From positions 6,365,805-6,429,804 of the forward strand of contig NW_023998455.1 in assembly GCF_014805625.2 (NCBI RefSeq): a stretch of DNA of 64,000 bases, given 5' to 3'. Positions 46,240 through 59,795 of this stretch are shown here, one piece after another. How positions within the stretch are numbered: the stretch's first letter is position 1; each line of letters starts with the position of its first letter. The stretch is from Glossina fuscipes (taxonomy: Eukaryota; Arthropoda; Insecta; Diptera; Glossinidae). A program made the translations under genes and the position numbers. The notes under the pieces were generated by a model. The model was not told the DNA's origin. It worked only from the letters and a program-made list of their open reading frames with translations, and did no database searches.

Positions 46240-47055
46240 TAGTTTTTATGTATGTAAAATCTGAGCAGTTCCTCTCGTCTACACTATCAATTTGACGTTC
46301 GGTCTTTCGTTAGAAATCGGAATGTCGTTCTGTAGCATTAATAACGTAAATATAAGATTTGTTTGCCATATTCGTAAATAATAAATATACGCACACTATC
46401 AACTATTAAGATCTATTATGTATTTAACTAATCTACTAATCTACTATAGTTCGAGTATTCATGTCTTTCACTGTATCATATCGATCCTTATATTTGACCT
46501 CTTATATCACATATTTAGTTGCATATAACTTTACCGATTATAGGCTCAATGCACATAACCATAGAAAACCTGACTTTATTGACTTTTAACTCACATTCAT
46601 TTTGGAAAGCATATAATTTTTAATCTCTTCAAAGTTTTTAACTTGGCTGTGATGAAGATAATTCAACCATATAACCCCTAATGGACGACAAATGCATAAA
46701 TATATGCAGCATTTGTACAATGAGCACAAATACAAAGAAAAATTTGTGAGCAAAACATTTTTCAACTTTAAATTGCTTTTCTAAATAAAATCCTTTGAAA
46801 TTCAAGATATTTTCTTATGCTTTTTATGTGTGATGATGGGTTTAGCTATTAGCCCAAATATTTACCAAATTTCAAAGGCCTGCGTTGCGACGAAAGACGA
46901 TGAGCATTACAAATCAAATATTATTCTATTGCGTTAATGCCGAAAGTGTCCGACACTCGTATCATTTTCAAAGCACCTTATACAAGATGAAGTGACAAGC
47001 ATAGCGAATTGCAATCCATACAAACGAATGGATGTATACGCACATACACACGCAT
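46240..47055. other. Intergenic stretch, nothing recognised
   Basis: AT-rich DNA with no open frame or repeat landmark that I could support. Confidence 0.4.
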
Positions 47056-47059
47056 ATTC

Positions 47060-47450
47060 ATGAATGTACATGATGTACGTCGTACAGACAGTCTTTTGCC
47101 CCAAAATGTTTGCAACGCCCAGAAGGAAGCATCAGAGATCCCACAAAGTATTAATAATATATTCTTGATCAGTATCAAATTCTAAACCGATTTAAGCATG
47201 TCCCTCTGTCCGTCTGTGCATAGACTGAAGCTATCGACTTTAAATTTGTCTGCTATCGAAAATGGGTGAAATCGGTCAAAGGACACGCCTAGAGATTCAG
47301 GTAAACTGAGAACACCTTTGTTTTTCGAAAAGGATAAAATATGGGCTTTTGATCATTGCTCATAAACTACGGTAGATAAATGTACAAGAATTTAAAGATA
47401 TATTCTGTGGGCGATGTTCTAGTATCTATAGAGAAATGGAAAAAATTGAC
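47060..47450 (+). mobile_element. DINE-1-like interspersed repeat copy
   Basis: The order AATGTTTGCAACGCCCAGAA, GGAAGCATCAGAGATCCC, ATATTCTTGATCAGTATCAA, CATGTCCCTCTGTCCGTCTG, then AATGGGTGAAATCGGTC and TGATCATTGCTCATAAAC is the most complete version here of the family also at 63490, 62545 and 24990. Similarity to the fly DINE-1/INE-1 motif AGGAAGC...TTCTTGATCAG...CATGTCCGTCTG is striking but judged from memory. Confidence 0.7.
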
Positions 47451-47479
47451 TACACTTACCCTATATCATAGTGTATCAA

Positions 47480-47835
47480 AATTTCATTTTTTCTTTTTTT
47501 TTAATACCTTTGTAAGGTAAAGAAAAAAGCTTCAAAAACCTCACATTCGTGACCAGTTTCGAATTTGGAATGCACCTAAGCGTGTGCGTCTGTTCGTTTG
47601 TCCATCGGAAACGAAAATATCGCCTGCAAATTTTGCGAACAATTTGGAAGTGATTTAAACTTTTGCCAACGATACGTCTGCAACGCGCCAGCACCTATGA
47701 GACAAAAACTTTTATTTTGGAAATAAAAAAAATCAGCCTCGCCCTTAATTCTTTTATCTTCTATGCGTTTAACCGTAGATAACGGCGATGGGTATAAGAG
47801 ATTCGGTACGACCGAATATAATTCTCTTACTTGTT
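47480..47835 (+). mobile_element. Transposon fragment with terminal hairpin
   Basis: Starts in a T-run with AATACCTTTGTAAGGTAAAG and ends GGGTATAAGAG, ATTCGGTACGACCGAAT, ATAATTCTCTTACTTGTT. The terminal region forms a perfect 7-bp stem (ATTCGGT/ACCGAAT, 3-nt loop) inside a second pairing of TAAGAG with CTCTTA. Related ends occur at 34420-34470 and 5200-5260. Helitron-like 3' ends carry such hairpins; the family is not proven. Confidence 0.55.
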
Positions 47836-47839
47836 GTGT

Positions 47840-49435
47840 TTACATCTTAAATTTATTAGATATTCATTTAGATCACATAACATAAGCAACAACAATATCC
47901 GATTGCATATCCAATCTGATCCGAAGTCATGCGATGATGTAACAAATAACCTGTACAAATATTCGTTCGAATTTCATTTTAGTTTTCATTTCGGAAATTT
48001 GCCCTAAAAATATTTTCAATATTTGAGGTAAATATTTTCATTTAATGTTAAATATGCGAACAAAATCTATATGTGCAGCTGGCTTGAAGGGAACGATACC
48101 AACATTTCAAGTTTTATTTAACTTTCTATTACATAATATATCCGGTCTTATATGTTAAAGGAAGTGTGAGGCAAATGTGCAGAAAAAATGATAATTGTTT
48201 GATATGATATTTCATCTGGTGACGACAAATTTCGTCTTCGAACAAACATATAAAAAAAAGGTCAAGTTTTTGGTTTAATGCGAATGTTTCAGTTAATGTG
48301 TTGTCACTATTGTTTCACCCAACTGTGCGATATTCTAAATGTTGGAATTTCCCTTGTGGTCGACAGTCAAACTCTCTCTTTAAGCGGATTGCGTCTTCTT
48401 TAAAATTTCATATGATGATGAACAGGAATAAACGAGAATTGACATGAGCAGTTGTTATATCACACATGAGAGGACTTAATGTGATGCTCACTTTAGGGCA
48501 TATTCCATGCCCACGCTTGGGTGCTGAAACTATGGCTTGTCTGCTGTCTGCTGTCTGCGTTTGGGCTCTGAGAACATTACACTAAAGTTTGTTCCCTTCT
48601 TGAGTGTGAATAATATAATGCAGTGAGCATTTGGTTTGTTAAGAAACTAACGAATTTCGATGCGAAGTAATCGCATCTTTTATTTAGTGCAAAGATCAAT
48701 TTGGTATTGCATCAGAAGCCTTCACGCGCACACACGCTGGCTGAGTATACGCGACAGAACAATAACTTTTTTCATGGAGAAAACCTATGCTTTTTCCACT
48801 AGCAGCGGTTTTTTTTCATAATTTTACAGACAACGGTCCTTTACCTTACCGTACCATACGATCCTTTATGAAATTCGCGAGATGCAGTAACCCACACAAC
48901 TCTTTGCGTAAATTTTGGGAGAATTTTTTTTCGGAGAATGCAGTGTTCGTACTCGATACTTGGATATCTGGTATAAATGATTTGTAAATAAGAATTGAAT
49001 GGTTTTTTTTAGACATATACCTGGGTGCTATTACCGGCATGCAGTAAGGTCCCCTTTTTTTTGGTTTTTAGTGAAATTAAAAATTTGTTAAAAAAAGTGA
49101 TATAAGTTTAAGTTCATGCGACGTATTTATTGTCCTTTCACAATCGACCGCCATTTTTTCAAGTCTTCTGAATAGCCGCCCTCTTGAAGCTATCTACAAA
49201 AAGAAGTATTTTTGGAACGGCGTCGTAAGAATGGGAAAAAAAAGAGGATTGGAAAAGTGGTTAGTCAGAGACAATAGTTGGTGCATACAGCACGATTTAT
49301 AACACATTTCCCTTTAATTTTTGTAATGTTTCCTCGACAGGCTAGTTCGTCATGCTACGAAATTCCCGTTATCATGTACCTTCTTATGTTACGGCTTTTT
49401 TTCGTGGCACTTGCATTAGATAGCGTGATCTAGTT
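47840..49435. other. Intergenic stretch, nothing recognised
   Basis: AT-rich DNA without a convincing gene. Frames around 48787-49040 overlap on both strands and lack family motifs. Confidence 0.4.
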
Positions 49436-49438
49436 GAA

Positions 49439-49576
49439 TTAGGATAGTTCGCAATACACAGCGACGAACGACATGGACGTCTTCGAAGTGGATGCTCGGT
49501 CTGGGGTGCTCGTTGCGGTATTCTCCTTCGTGTAAGGAGCAGACTCGTTGTTCGTCATCGTAGATTGCGTTGCCAT
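49439..49576 (-). CDS. Candidate small ORF (45 aa) or first coding exon, gene unknown
   Basis: The minus-strand ATG at 49576 has a good start context (GACATGG). The 45 codons favour G or C at the third position (ACG, AAC, GAG, AAG, TTC, GTC, GTG), unlike the flanks. The peptide starts MATQSTMTNNESAPYTKE and is rich in Ser and Thr, then turns hydrophobic (MSFVAVYCEL) before TAA at 49439. It has the look of a Ser/Thr-rich N-terminus, but no donor clearly continues it. I recognise no family. Confidence 0.3.
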   Translation of the reverse strand: MATQSTMTNNESAPYTKENTATSTPDRASTSKTSMSFVAVYCELS

Positions 49577-49599
49577 GTCAATCGAGGATTTTGAATTTT

Positions 49600-52500
49600 T
49601 AAAACAACCATTGCACTCGGTTTTATTTATCTGCTAGTATTGATTTTTTTTTTTATATTTATCCTCACCTATCAACGTTCGAGTCCTGTCGTTTAACATG
49701 TCTCATGAGAACGAACTCCGATTATCCAAAGCTCGAATGCATTATAATGTTTTCAATTGCTTAGCAATAGCACGGAGTCGCTGTATTGCGCTGTAATACT
49801 GGTGACGCTTGGCTTTGCTAAAACGACTAAATTATTGCGTACACTTGATAACTTGTAGGTATAGACGGACTCATTATATTCTTGTTTATTTTCGCAAAAT
49901 TTTATTATCTCAATGCATTTTTGAAAATTTAGTGCAGTTCGTGTATATGAATGTGGTAAACCGTCCATGTGTAGTTTGCCAAAATATACGGAATCTCATA
50001 AAATATATTTCAAAGGAAATTTTTGTAAATAATTTGTGATTTTTTCTTGGAAAAAATTGTATGGAAAAAGTGTAAAATAATGGAATAATTTACGACATAC
50101 CTTATATTAATGTTTACATTATATACATATATATATACATAATAATAATAATTAATTATGAAAAGAATTTTATATAACATACATATAGTATAAATATATA
50201 AATGTATGCATACAAGCAAAATAACGAAAAGTTTACTAAAACCCATTGCTTCCTGTTATTTAACTTACACTATTCGGGAAAGTTTGTTTAGTTCATGGCA
50301 ATCAGTTTACGCATCACTACGACTAAAATGATTTAGTTTGTTTAGTGTTTGTCAATGCGTTTGTGGCAGCACTAGTGATCCTCCTACTTATTGTGTTAGG
50401 TTTGAATGCGGCTTTAAGCCCGCATCAAAAAAGCAGGCAACAATTGCGAGAGTGAAAAAGCTTCGATGAAGAAGAAAGCGACTACATCTGTCGCTGCTAA
50501 AAGATGAAGCAATCATCAAAATGATTACCGCCGACAATAAGTAAATGTTAAGGAAATCAATGAAAATTTATAAACTACATCAGGTTCCGATTAAAATTTT
50601 GGTGGTCGATACTATGCTCAAACGGTTTCCTTAGGTTACGAGGTCTAGGTTAAAAAAAAAATCCTGCTCTTACTTTATAATTATTTCATTGTATAATTTT
50701 CAGATCACTAAGATATCGTTTAAAGCGAATAAATATATATTCCTAGGCAAAGAATCGATGATGATATCGCAATAATAACCGAAGAACTTCAATGGAGAAC
50801 TACAAATAAGTAAGTTATAACGCTGGTATGAAGTGTTCGTTAGCAGCCCTGCGCACACAGAGTTGATAAACTTTATGAGCTGCAGGATATGTGCGCAGAG
50901 AATTAGCTATGAGAGAAGACAGTGAGTGCTATGGAAGTGACGCGATTTGCGAGAATTTCAGCTTAATGAAATTCAATGGATTTAGATTTACCTAACCAGT
51001 GGGTTTCGCTTAAAGATTACATCTGTAAGCTAAAATGGTCGATCGGATGATTTCATCAATACATACTCGTTTGAAAATATGACCATGTTAATTCCAATCT
51101 CGTCATACCTCTACAGTCAATCAACATTGCGATTGTTATCACGCCAGTGGATGAATCTTTAAGAAATCTATGCCTCCAATTTGCAACTGTGGACAAAATC
51201 TTACACCTTGTGAATGCCGAAACCTTCCAATATTTGAAGTCTCGTTTTTGAGGCCACCAAACCTTACGGACTTCCTGGCTATAAAATATTCGATTTTGTT
51301 AAAGCGACTGCACTAACCATCTAACTCACCTTTTAAAGAAAGGAGAGCGAGAAAGAGAGGATCACATCGAAGCAAGTCAGCTGACGAAATCTTTAACCGG
51401 CTCGAAACTTTAACTAAGCTCGAAGAGAGGTCTATAGGAGAAGAACATTGCACTTCCTTTCCCTGTCGGATTCGATCACCGTACGAATAACATCGTTCAT
51501 TGCCCCATCGGGTAATAGTCCGGCAGAAAAGGGTGACTTTAAACGAATTGAGTGAGACGTCTAATTGCTCAAGATGGAACCTCGGTTTTGATTACCAGCA
51601 AATAGAAAACCGATCGGTTATAGAGGAAAGCATTCTGCATTTTCCATGATCACTCTTATTGCCTTATAGCCTTCGATAGATTTTTAAGAAGGATAACAGA
51701 TGCAACTTTATACAAACCGCGCCCGTACAATATATAAGCAATTAATAAAGCAAGCGGGGTTCGTTCTAACAAAGTCGGAATTCTTATGATCCGGCCAGAA
51801 TGGCCACAACGGCCAGAACGGAGGCATATTTAAGCCATGATATTATTAAATTATCCTCGGTGGGAAACATTTTAATCCTTACAACGTTTAATACATAAAT
51901 TCATTTGAAGTCCACAGTTATGGGAAAGTATAGTATAAGTAACGGTTATCTGCCGCATAATGCAAGATTTACAAGAGAAATATTTTTGTAAATTTTTTTT
52001 GCGTTTCTTCCTAATAAACTCGTAGCCTTTGGCTTGGGTTATAATTTTAGTTGAAAAACTCCATTTGTTATGGGAAAAGCTTTTAGAAAAGTATAAATTT
52101 CCTTTCATTTTCATAAAAGTTTAGAAATTTGCGAGAATTACTGGCAATTGATAGAAAAAAAAAAAGAAAGAAAAAAATCCTCATTTCACTTTTGTGTGAT
52201 ATCTACGGAACATTAACCACATAAGCAATTCTTATCTGGAGGAGTGAAAACAATAGCAAAAATGATAATAATGAAAACTATTCAATAAATTTCGCAATGA
52301 TTTTTTAAGCTGCAAGTAATTTTAAAGAATTGAAAAGAAAAGAGATAAAAAGAGATAGAAAGAGAAAGAAAAGAAAACTTCAAATAAAGGAAACGAAGGA
52401 AAAATGTTTAGATCTGCTTTGCGTTTGTTAGCGAAAGCGTTTCTCTATCGGTAAAGTCATAATAGAGGTCAATTCGATTATTGGCTCTGTGTCCGCAACG

Positions 52501-55500
52501 TTTAATTCAAAATGTTTTTGGATATCAATTTGGCATTTGTCCAATAATCACATTTTATTCAACGCATTAATACACACAACAATAACAAATTTCTACTGGT
52601 CGGTTGCCGTTGTCACGCCAAAATCCAACTCAATGATGTACACTGCATAAGAAATACACAAAACATTTTGGGGCAGATTGAATGAAAAAATGAAGAGAAG
52701 AAAATCCAAACAAAAAAAAACAAAAAAAAAAAACAAAACTTATTTCAAATACAACGTACTTTACAGTTTTATTTGTTGGTCGTAGCTTGTTGGGTCCCCC
52801 CAACACTATTGCTTTAGCATTACTTATTGCGAGACTATGACAAATTGACAAAGACCAACTGTTTAATATGCAACAAATATCTATGCGGCGAATTTCAGAT
52901 CAATTCTATTTTGTTTCTTATTGCACTCCTCTTAAGTCGAATATATGGAAACGCATTGAAAAATTACATGTGCCAGCCAGTGTCAGTAGATGTGAACTTT
53001 TTTTTGTTTTTTCTTTTTTTTTTGTTATTATAACTTACATCACTTTATGCTGTTATGCGGTGCTTGATGGTTGGTTGCTCTTCTCGCAACACTTAAATTT
53101 ATAGGATTCTGGCTTTCAGCAATGCATAAGGGGTTTCAAGAATTGGAACAATTGAGCAGATTATCATAAACGAAAACGGATCAACAGAAACATTTGCGTT
53201 CTTAACCTCTTTGAAAAGAGCTACCTGCATACGTTTCGACTAAAACGTTTTCGGCGTAGCTCTGCCAAACGATTGCCGGGAAAATTCACAAGGGTGAGCC
53301 TTATCTTAGGATTACTGCACAAGTTTAATCCAAAGCTTCGCGCAAAGACATATGTTTCGCTTGTAAAGAATATTTCAATAAACTAGGAAATGCTCTATGC
53401 TTTAATAATGAAGACTATGCTACGTTCTATGAGTGCTATTCAGGGGAAGCAAATATTGAATTTGTGGCACGAGGAGAGCCTTTCTAGCAAAGAAAAATGC
53501 AAAACACATTGCTACAGAGCATTGGGCAAAAATTAATTTTCATTCTTTTTTTTTTTTCATATCGAAAACACAATTGAATCGATAGCAATCTACAAAAGAA
53601 TCGTGCCCTGCAGACGAAATTAGTTCCTTTTTTCTTTTTCTTAATATAACCAATCAAGCACAGGGTGTATCTTAGTCGAGTGACCGGTTGCTAAGACTGG
53701 AGTAAAAACGCTATCGCACTTGAGATTCGAACTCTGTTGGCTACTTATGCGACGACAGCCTTGCAAACTGTATGATCGAGTTTCAGTTGGGATATTCACT
53801 GATTTCTGAATTACATAGACTTGCAGCTAAGCAATTCCCCATATGGTGCAGATGGAGAACACAACGCCTTAGGGAAGCTAACTAAATCAATCAAAACTTT
53901 GGGAAAAGAAAAACTCGTAGCATTCGTTAGGTTATTCTTAATTTATAAAATCGAAAATTTTTCATTTTTCCATAAGCCATCTCAGGTTTTCAATGTACCT
54001 CTTTGACACGCTTTAAAATCTGGGACTGTTCCAGAATAGTATAAATTTTTATTTACATTTACATTTCTTGGCCAGCAACACTGGAGCTACCGACCTCCTA
54101 CGTACACCTATTTCTACCTTTTTTGTCTTCATTCAATTGCGTATTGATTGGAAATGAATTGGAATTGAAAGTTTCTCGTTAATGATAGATAGCCTTGTTA
54201 GTAAATCGGACCTTATTCATTTAGGTCGAATCAAGACACAGGCTTTCGAGACTGGAAGTTATAGTTACATATATGTAAAATTTGCTGTTAACTTTTTCAG
54301 GTAAACTCAATTTTTTCTTTATTGCGGGCTCCTAGGTGAGCAGATCGTAACCATTTCTTAACCTTGGGTCCTCTTAACCTGTGAAGGAATGCTTGTGTCC
54401 AGTTTCAGCTACGTTTATTCGACAAAGAAAAAGGATTGAAATGATCCGTTTTACCAGAAGTAGATTTATGTCGGCATCTTGACCTAGAGACCAAGACCAG
54501 GTATAGAAAAACTGATTCAAAAGTTTCGTCATACAAATGAAACCTTGCAAAAAATTTTTAAATTTTACTCATTGCCGTATAATCACTTTTTTCAATATCT
54601 CAAATTAAAGAGGGTCCAAAGTGACGCACTCGTAAGCTCTGGTGTTAATATTAATATTTAATTAAATCTATTTTTATGCTTATTTTGAAAATTTTTTCCG
54701 TAATTAATAGAAATTTTCGTTTGCTCTATAATAACCCTAAGATAAGTTTCCCACTTTTATTATATATTGGAAAAAAAGAAAAAAAAAAGAAAAAAAAATT
54801 AAGAAGGATAATAAACTGCTTTGAGAATTTAGTAAGCATGAGGTAAGTTAAGTTAAAATGTATGTTATCTCGTCTTCTTAGGTAGCATTAACACAGCCTC
54901 TGAAGCGTTAAAGTGAAAAGAATTTATCCGTGTGCAAGTGTTTACATTGATCCCTTGCCCTATTGTGCGAGCATGTAGAAGAGATGAAGAATAGAGAAGC
55001 AAAGAAAAACCTTTTCGTAAGTAAATTGATAAAAAAATAAAATAAAATTAATGAAGTAATTAATTTGTAATCCTTGAAACAAAGTTTTTGTTGTTTTTAA
55101 CGGGCTCCATCCAATAAAACATTTTATGCTTAGACTATGTGAGAAAGATTTTCCTATTATGGCGAGAACATTAGGCAGCTAGCGCATAAGGTATAATAAT
55201 CTTGCCAGAAATATTCAGCTGATATATATATATATATATAGCAGACAGATTGTAAGGGTTGTGTGTTCATTTTGAAAGGATCAATTACTTACTTGTTCCA
55301 ATTAGATTAGATTAAGGTTAAGCCACATAGACTTGATTTGATCGAAAATATGAGAAGAATTTTTTATTTTCCTTAAGGTTTACTCTTTAATGTTTATTTC
55401 ATCTTTTTGGAAAATAATCTTCTTTAAGCATTACACACTTTTAGGTTAGGCCAACTTTAGAGGTCCTGGGCAATCTCCATTTTGTGTTGGCATTAACCCT

Positions 55501-57895
55501 GGTCTGATGGTATATACTGTCAATCTCAATCTTGGTGCTTGGCGAAATAGGATTGAACAGAAAGCGCAGAGAGGTTTGTCTCAACGATTTCGTTGATATA
55601 TCGAAAATTCGCTTGAAATTCATTTCTATAGCGAATGTTTTTAGGAGAAAAATCGTCTATGGTGAAATCAATTTTTTGTTTTTTTTTATATCTTCTCTTA
55701 TGCTAACAAGTCGTTGAGCGAGCTGTATGACAATGTCTTGCCGGCTTGTTCGTACCCTAAGCAGCTGAATACGCTGTTAAGGCATAAAATCATTACGAAG
55801 TGTTTTTTCCCATTCACTTTCTCTATCTCTATTTCATGCAAGTCCTCAAAGTGCGCTTTGCTTCTTCGCTTTAGACGACTTTAAGCAATCTGCCAATTGT
55901 ACCATGCTGCCAGGATTTCCAGTATACACATAGTTAGTTAGCATATAAAATAAAGGACAAGAAATTCGAAAATTCTCGTTGCCTTGTGATCAGATTAAAT
56001 GCTGTTTTTGGTATGAAGTACATGGCAAGTGGCATTGTTTGTGATATTTCTCAAATATATACACATACGCATATACACATATGTGTGTTTGTATTATGCA
56101 ATATACATTTATATATTTATTCATAGGATGTACATTCATAATCTTGGCTATAAAATAATCGTGATCCTCCTTATAGGTCTTGTAATGTTTATGTGCAGGA
56201 TGCAGATCTATTTTCGCTGCCATAATAGAAGAGGGTAAAAATCTTTACAATATAGCTTTATACCATAGTAGCGCCTAATTTCTTGTCTAGCTATTTTAAT
56301 TCTTTTTCGTTTGTTCAGAGAAATATTTCATCAACGTTTCCGTTCCTTTTTAGATTCCTTAACTAGTCGTTCTTGCCTGTGACAGATGAACAGATGAAAT
56401 TTAAAATTCGAACACGCTATGGACTTTTCGACGCATTTTGGATATCGAACATACAGCTTGCGCAGCATATAAAGAATCACATTTGAATCCGGTAGCATCA
56501 GGTGAGCTAAGTATATAACTTTCTTTAGCTATAGTAAAGCAATTTGATTTGCTTGCAAATACATTCAATGTCATCTACAAATATTTCAACGAACTTTTCT
56601 TATACAGTCAAATGAAGTCGTTATGTATTTTTGTATGAGGCATCGCCTTTAGTTTATTTCACGAAATTGTAGGCAAATAAATGTCTTTAATGTGAAAAGG
56701 AGAACAAACAATGTCCTTAAAAGCTTAGTAGGCCATAAAGGAATTGTCTAATTTTTATGTTCTTCTTCTTCTTCTTCTTCTTCTTTTATGTTAATTATTC
56801 TTAGGCTCTAAAGAAATAACCTTGAAAATGATTTTAGCCGAAATTACGGTTATTAGGAATCCATTTACACTAATTATATGATGAATTGTGGATACACATA
56901 AATGAACGAAGCAAGCGAAGAAAGAAAGGTTTATGCAAGCAAATTAATGAAAGAATAATATAATTAATAAAGCAATTAATTTATAACCCATGAGACCCTT
57001 TTTTATTTACTCTTTCAAGGACTCCTTCATATACAATAATTTATGCATAAAACAAACATAAAAAATTTATTTATCACATTGAGTATCTTGGACGGTCGTA
57101 CGCGCAAAATTAATGTGCACATTATATAAAAGGAATCTTCGTTTTGGAGTGGAGCATAGGTTATGAGCAAAAGAGTTGACCATCTTGGTTTTTTTTTTTC
57201 AACAGAGTAGAAGATATCGGAGTATAAGTACAGGCAACAACCTAAAATCACTTAAATTAAAATAAAGCAAACACGTTGTAATTGGTCAAGGCCAACCGTT
57301 ATATGCCTTACTTCACTTCGATTATCAGAATCCTTCATATATTTTCCTAATAAAATATCAACCTTTACCCCCTGCATTCATGTCAAGGCATACTTGTGAT
57401 GGGAGCCATTTAATCGGACAGACTCCGATAACTTGGAAGGCCGTAGTCAAAATGTAGTAAAATTAATTTTCTTGTCAAAGATATGATTATTCTTCACTTA
57501 TTTTCTCTCTTGCCGTAAGAAGCTATGCTTTTCTATTGAAAATTTTTATGCGATTCGATTATTTTTGCGACCACTCCCCATAAAAGGTCGAACGCTGAAA
57601 AAAGTCATCATTTTTTGATTACACCTCAATAAAGAAAGGGTTAAAATAGTGTCTTGATATGCAAAAAAAAAAAAAATGGGGAAGATTTGAATATGTTGGA
57701 CCCAGATAAGTGTTCCTGCAAAAGATGAGCCTTCTAATATGGCAACATGGTTCGACCTCCAGTATTTCACAGTGTAAAAATTAGTCCAATGAAAATAAGT
57801 TCTCATGATGATGATGATGATGATGATGGAGAATGGCATCAGGCGAAGTGAAGAACGTGAAGAACTTCCGACTACCGACTTCTCACGACTTGAAT
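49600..57895. other. Long intergenic stretch, no gene seen; several microsatellites
   Basis: Simple repeats include (TA)n at about 55218-55240, (CTT)n at 56761-56785 and (GAT)n at 57805-57829. Poly-A/poly-T blocks lie near 52150, 52710 and 54780. The plus strand at 53290-53400 reads LGLLHKFNPKLRAKTYVSLV, which faintly recalls the thumb region of LINE reverse transcriptases; no other RT motif accompanies it. Nothing else was recognised. Confidence 0.4.
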
Positions 57896-57899
57896 TCTA

Positions 57900-58446
57900 T
57901 TCAGGGAGAGTTTTGATGTAACAAATACCATTTTGTTTTCAAGGTCAGCAATTTCCATCCACGAAAAGCAAGACAGTGAGAGAGAGAAAAAAAGGGAAGA
58001 GGAAAATAGGGATGAAAAGACAGAAAGAGGTGGAAAGAGCGAAAGAAGGAGCGAAGAAAACATGGGTGCGTGGGAGAGAAAGGGGGGGGGGGGGAAGAGG
58101 AGTCAAAGAACAGTAGAGGGAGACAAAAGGAAATTCTTTTACTTTCTCGATTTGTGTGCAAATCCTTGTACCTTCTCATTAACGGGCAGCGAAGAGGCCT
58201 TTCATACATTTCAGGTCATTTTTTTACGAAGCTGGTAACCACCGAAAAAGATTTTGAAATTTGAATTGACAAGAGTTGTAGGGTGCCTTTCAAGTTTAGC
58301 AAAATATTCAACACATTTATGAAAGGCAGCTAATGTACGCATCCATGCAGTTAGACGAATATGTCAACCCTAAGGTTATGCAACTGATACTCTTGCTCGT
58401 ATATTAAAGATTGGACTCAGGAATGAGTATTTTACGTCGCAGCATA
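57900..58446 (-). repeat. Dispersed repeat, copy 2 (inverted relative to 30713-31440)
   Basis: The reverse complement matches copy 1 over the 5' segment (58446-58250) and the CT-rich part. A poly-G run of 13 at about 58082-58094 lies in the CT/GA-rich section and is likely slippage-prone. ORFs of about 100 codons on both strands are low-complexity artefacts. Confidence 0.75.
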
Positions 58447-58449
58447 ATA

Positions 58450-59000
58450 AAAACTTACCAGTCAAGTTCTTTTCATTTTTTCAAAAGGACCGTTACGTCG
58501 TTACGGCGTAATGCGATAAGTGTCAGTCAATGAAAAAATTCTTTCATATCTTCTCCGGAAGTTCAGTGTAAAGAAGATCTGATTGACTAACCGGTATTAT
58601 AGGTTAGCAATTACCCAAGTGCTGTACAAATTCCATACATTAACATGAGGCAAAGTGTCTTGGTATTCCTTTCAAACCTTTCTCGGCTTGACTGAGAGCA
58701 GAGAAACTTTCACGAGAAGGTAATTGTTTCAAACGATCTGAAGACAGGAAAATATTTACATCAACGTTTAGCTGATTGGAAAAGAAGAACATTATATTCA
58801 GACTAGATACGTGTACGTCTGTTTATGCTCATTTTCGTGTTTATTAGTTAATGAAAAACGACAACTGTGTGCGAAGAATTATTTTTATTTTTTTAATCGT
58901 TACAGAGTCTTGAGATTGTAAGATCGAGTTACATTACATTTTCCTTCCATTATATAAACTTGCGATAATATTGTTATTGCTGCCATTATTATTGACACAG
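58450..59000. other. Intergenic stretch, nothing recognised
   Basis: AT-rich, ending in a possible 3' splice site (ATTATTGACACAG) at 59000. Confidence 0.4.
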
Positions 59001-59356
59001 ATGGCTGGATGGATGGTCGATCCAAAATTATGAAACCAAACGCGATGTACAATTTGGAGGTGGGTCATGGAAAGGGCAAACATTACCAGGATCCAAAACT
59101 ACCAAACGACTATATGATCATACGATCACACACACGTTCAAAGGACACAAAGTTCGATTCCTATAGCTTCAAGGGACATTTATATTTCTTATTTCTTATA
59201 TCTCCAATTTTATTATTCATTAAGCTTTCTCTTCAGCTAATATATTTTCTTCTCGGCACTTGCAATAGAAATGTTCATACATTAAATAGTCGTTTCTCGT
59301 TTCGCTTAAGCATTGTGATAAGAGAACTTGAACTAATTGCGAGCCTCAGTACTTAA
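59001..59356 (+). CDS. Candidate coding exon, gene unknown
   Basis: After an ACAG acceptor at 59000 the frame is open to TAA at 59354-59356. The first 60-65 codons (to about 59185) have coding-like codon use and a charged composition: they start GWMDGRSKIMKPNAMYNLEV and contain HYQDPKLPNDYMIIRSHTRS. After SYSFKGH the composition turns AT-rich and hydrophobic, which looks like read-through into non-coding DNA, yet no GT donor is visible at the change. It could be a terminal exon with a hydrophobic tail, an exon with an unusual donor, or chance. No family is recognised. Confidence 0.3.
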
Positions 59357-59792
59357 ACTGAGGCTAGGAATGGATCGAACAATTTGCTCTTAATATTTCA
59401 TATTTACTTCATCGCATTAGGACTGATATGCCATAAGTACGTATTAGCGGACGCTGTGAAGTTTATTGCTATCGCTGAGATTGAGCAGACGTGCGAAACC
59501 GCAATTGCAAATAAAGGATAAAAAGTGCTTGAGAAACGGCAATGTTTCATAGAATACGATGAACCAACTGTATAGTTTGCTGCCTGACTTTTACAAACAT
59601 AACTAAAACCAATAGAGATACGAACAGGCAAACATGCAATTTAAACGGAACTGTGTAATGCAGTAAATTTGTTTCTCGATTACTTAAAAAGTTATCTCTG
59701 AGGGTGAGGAAGAAAGTTTTCTAAATGAGAATTTTTTTTTTTTTTTTTTTTGCTTTATACACACATATGTGTATGTGTAGGTTTGTGTGTTC

Positions 59793-59795
<3 letters not shown>

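Noticed and set aside
53280..53410. LGLLHKFNPKLRAKTYVSLV resembling a LINE reverse-transcriptase thumb
   Set aside because: Only one weak block and no catalytic YADD or other RT motif nearby.
57872..58264. Overlapping ~100-codon frames rich in Ser/Phe or Arg/Glu
   Set aside because: Low-complexity CT/GA-rich repeat sequence, as at 30990-31470 and in the GA microsatellites.
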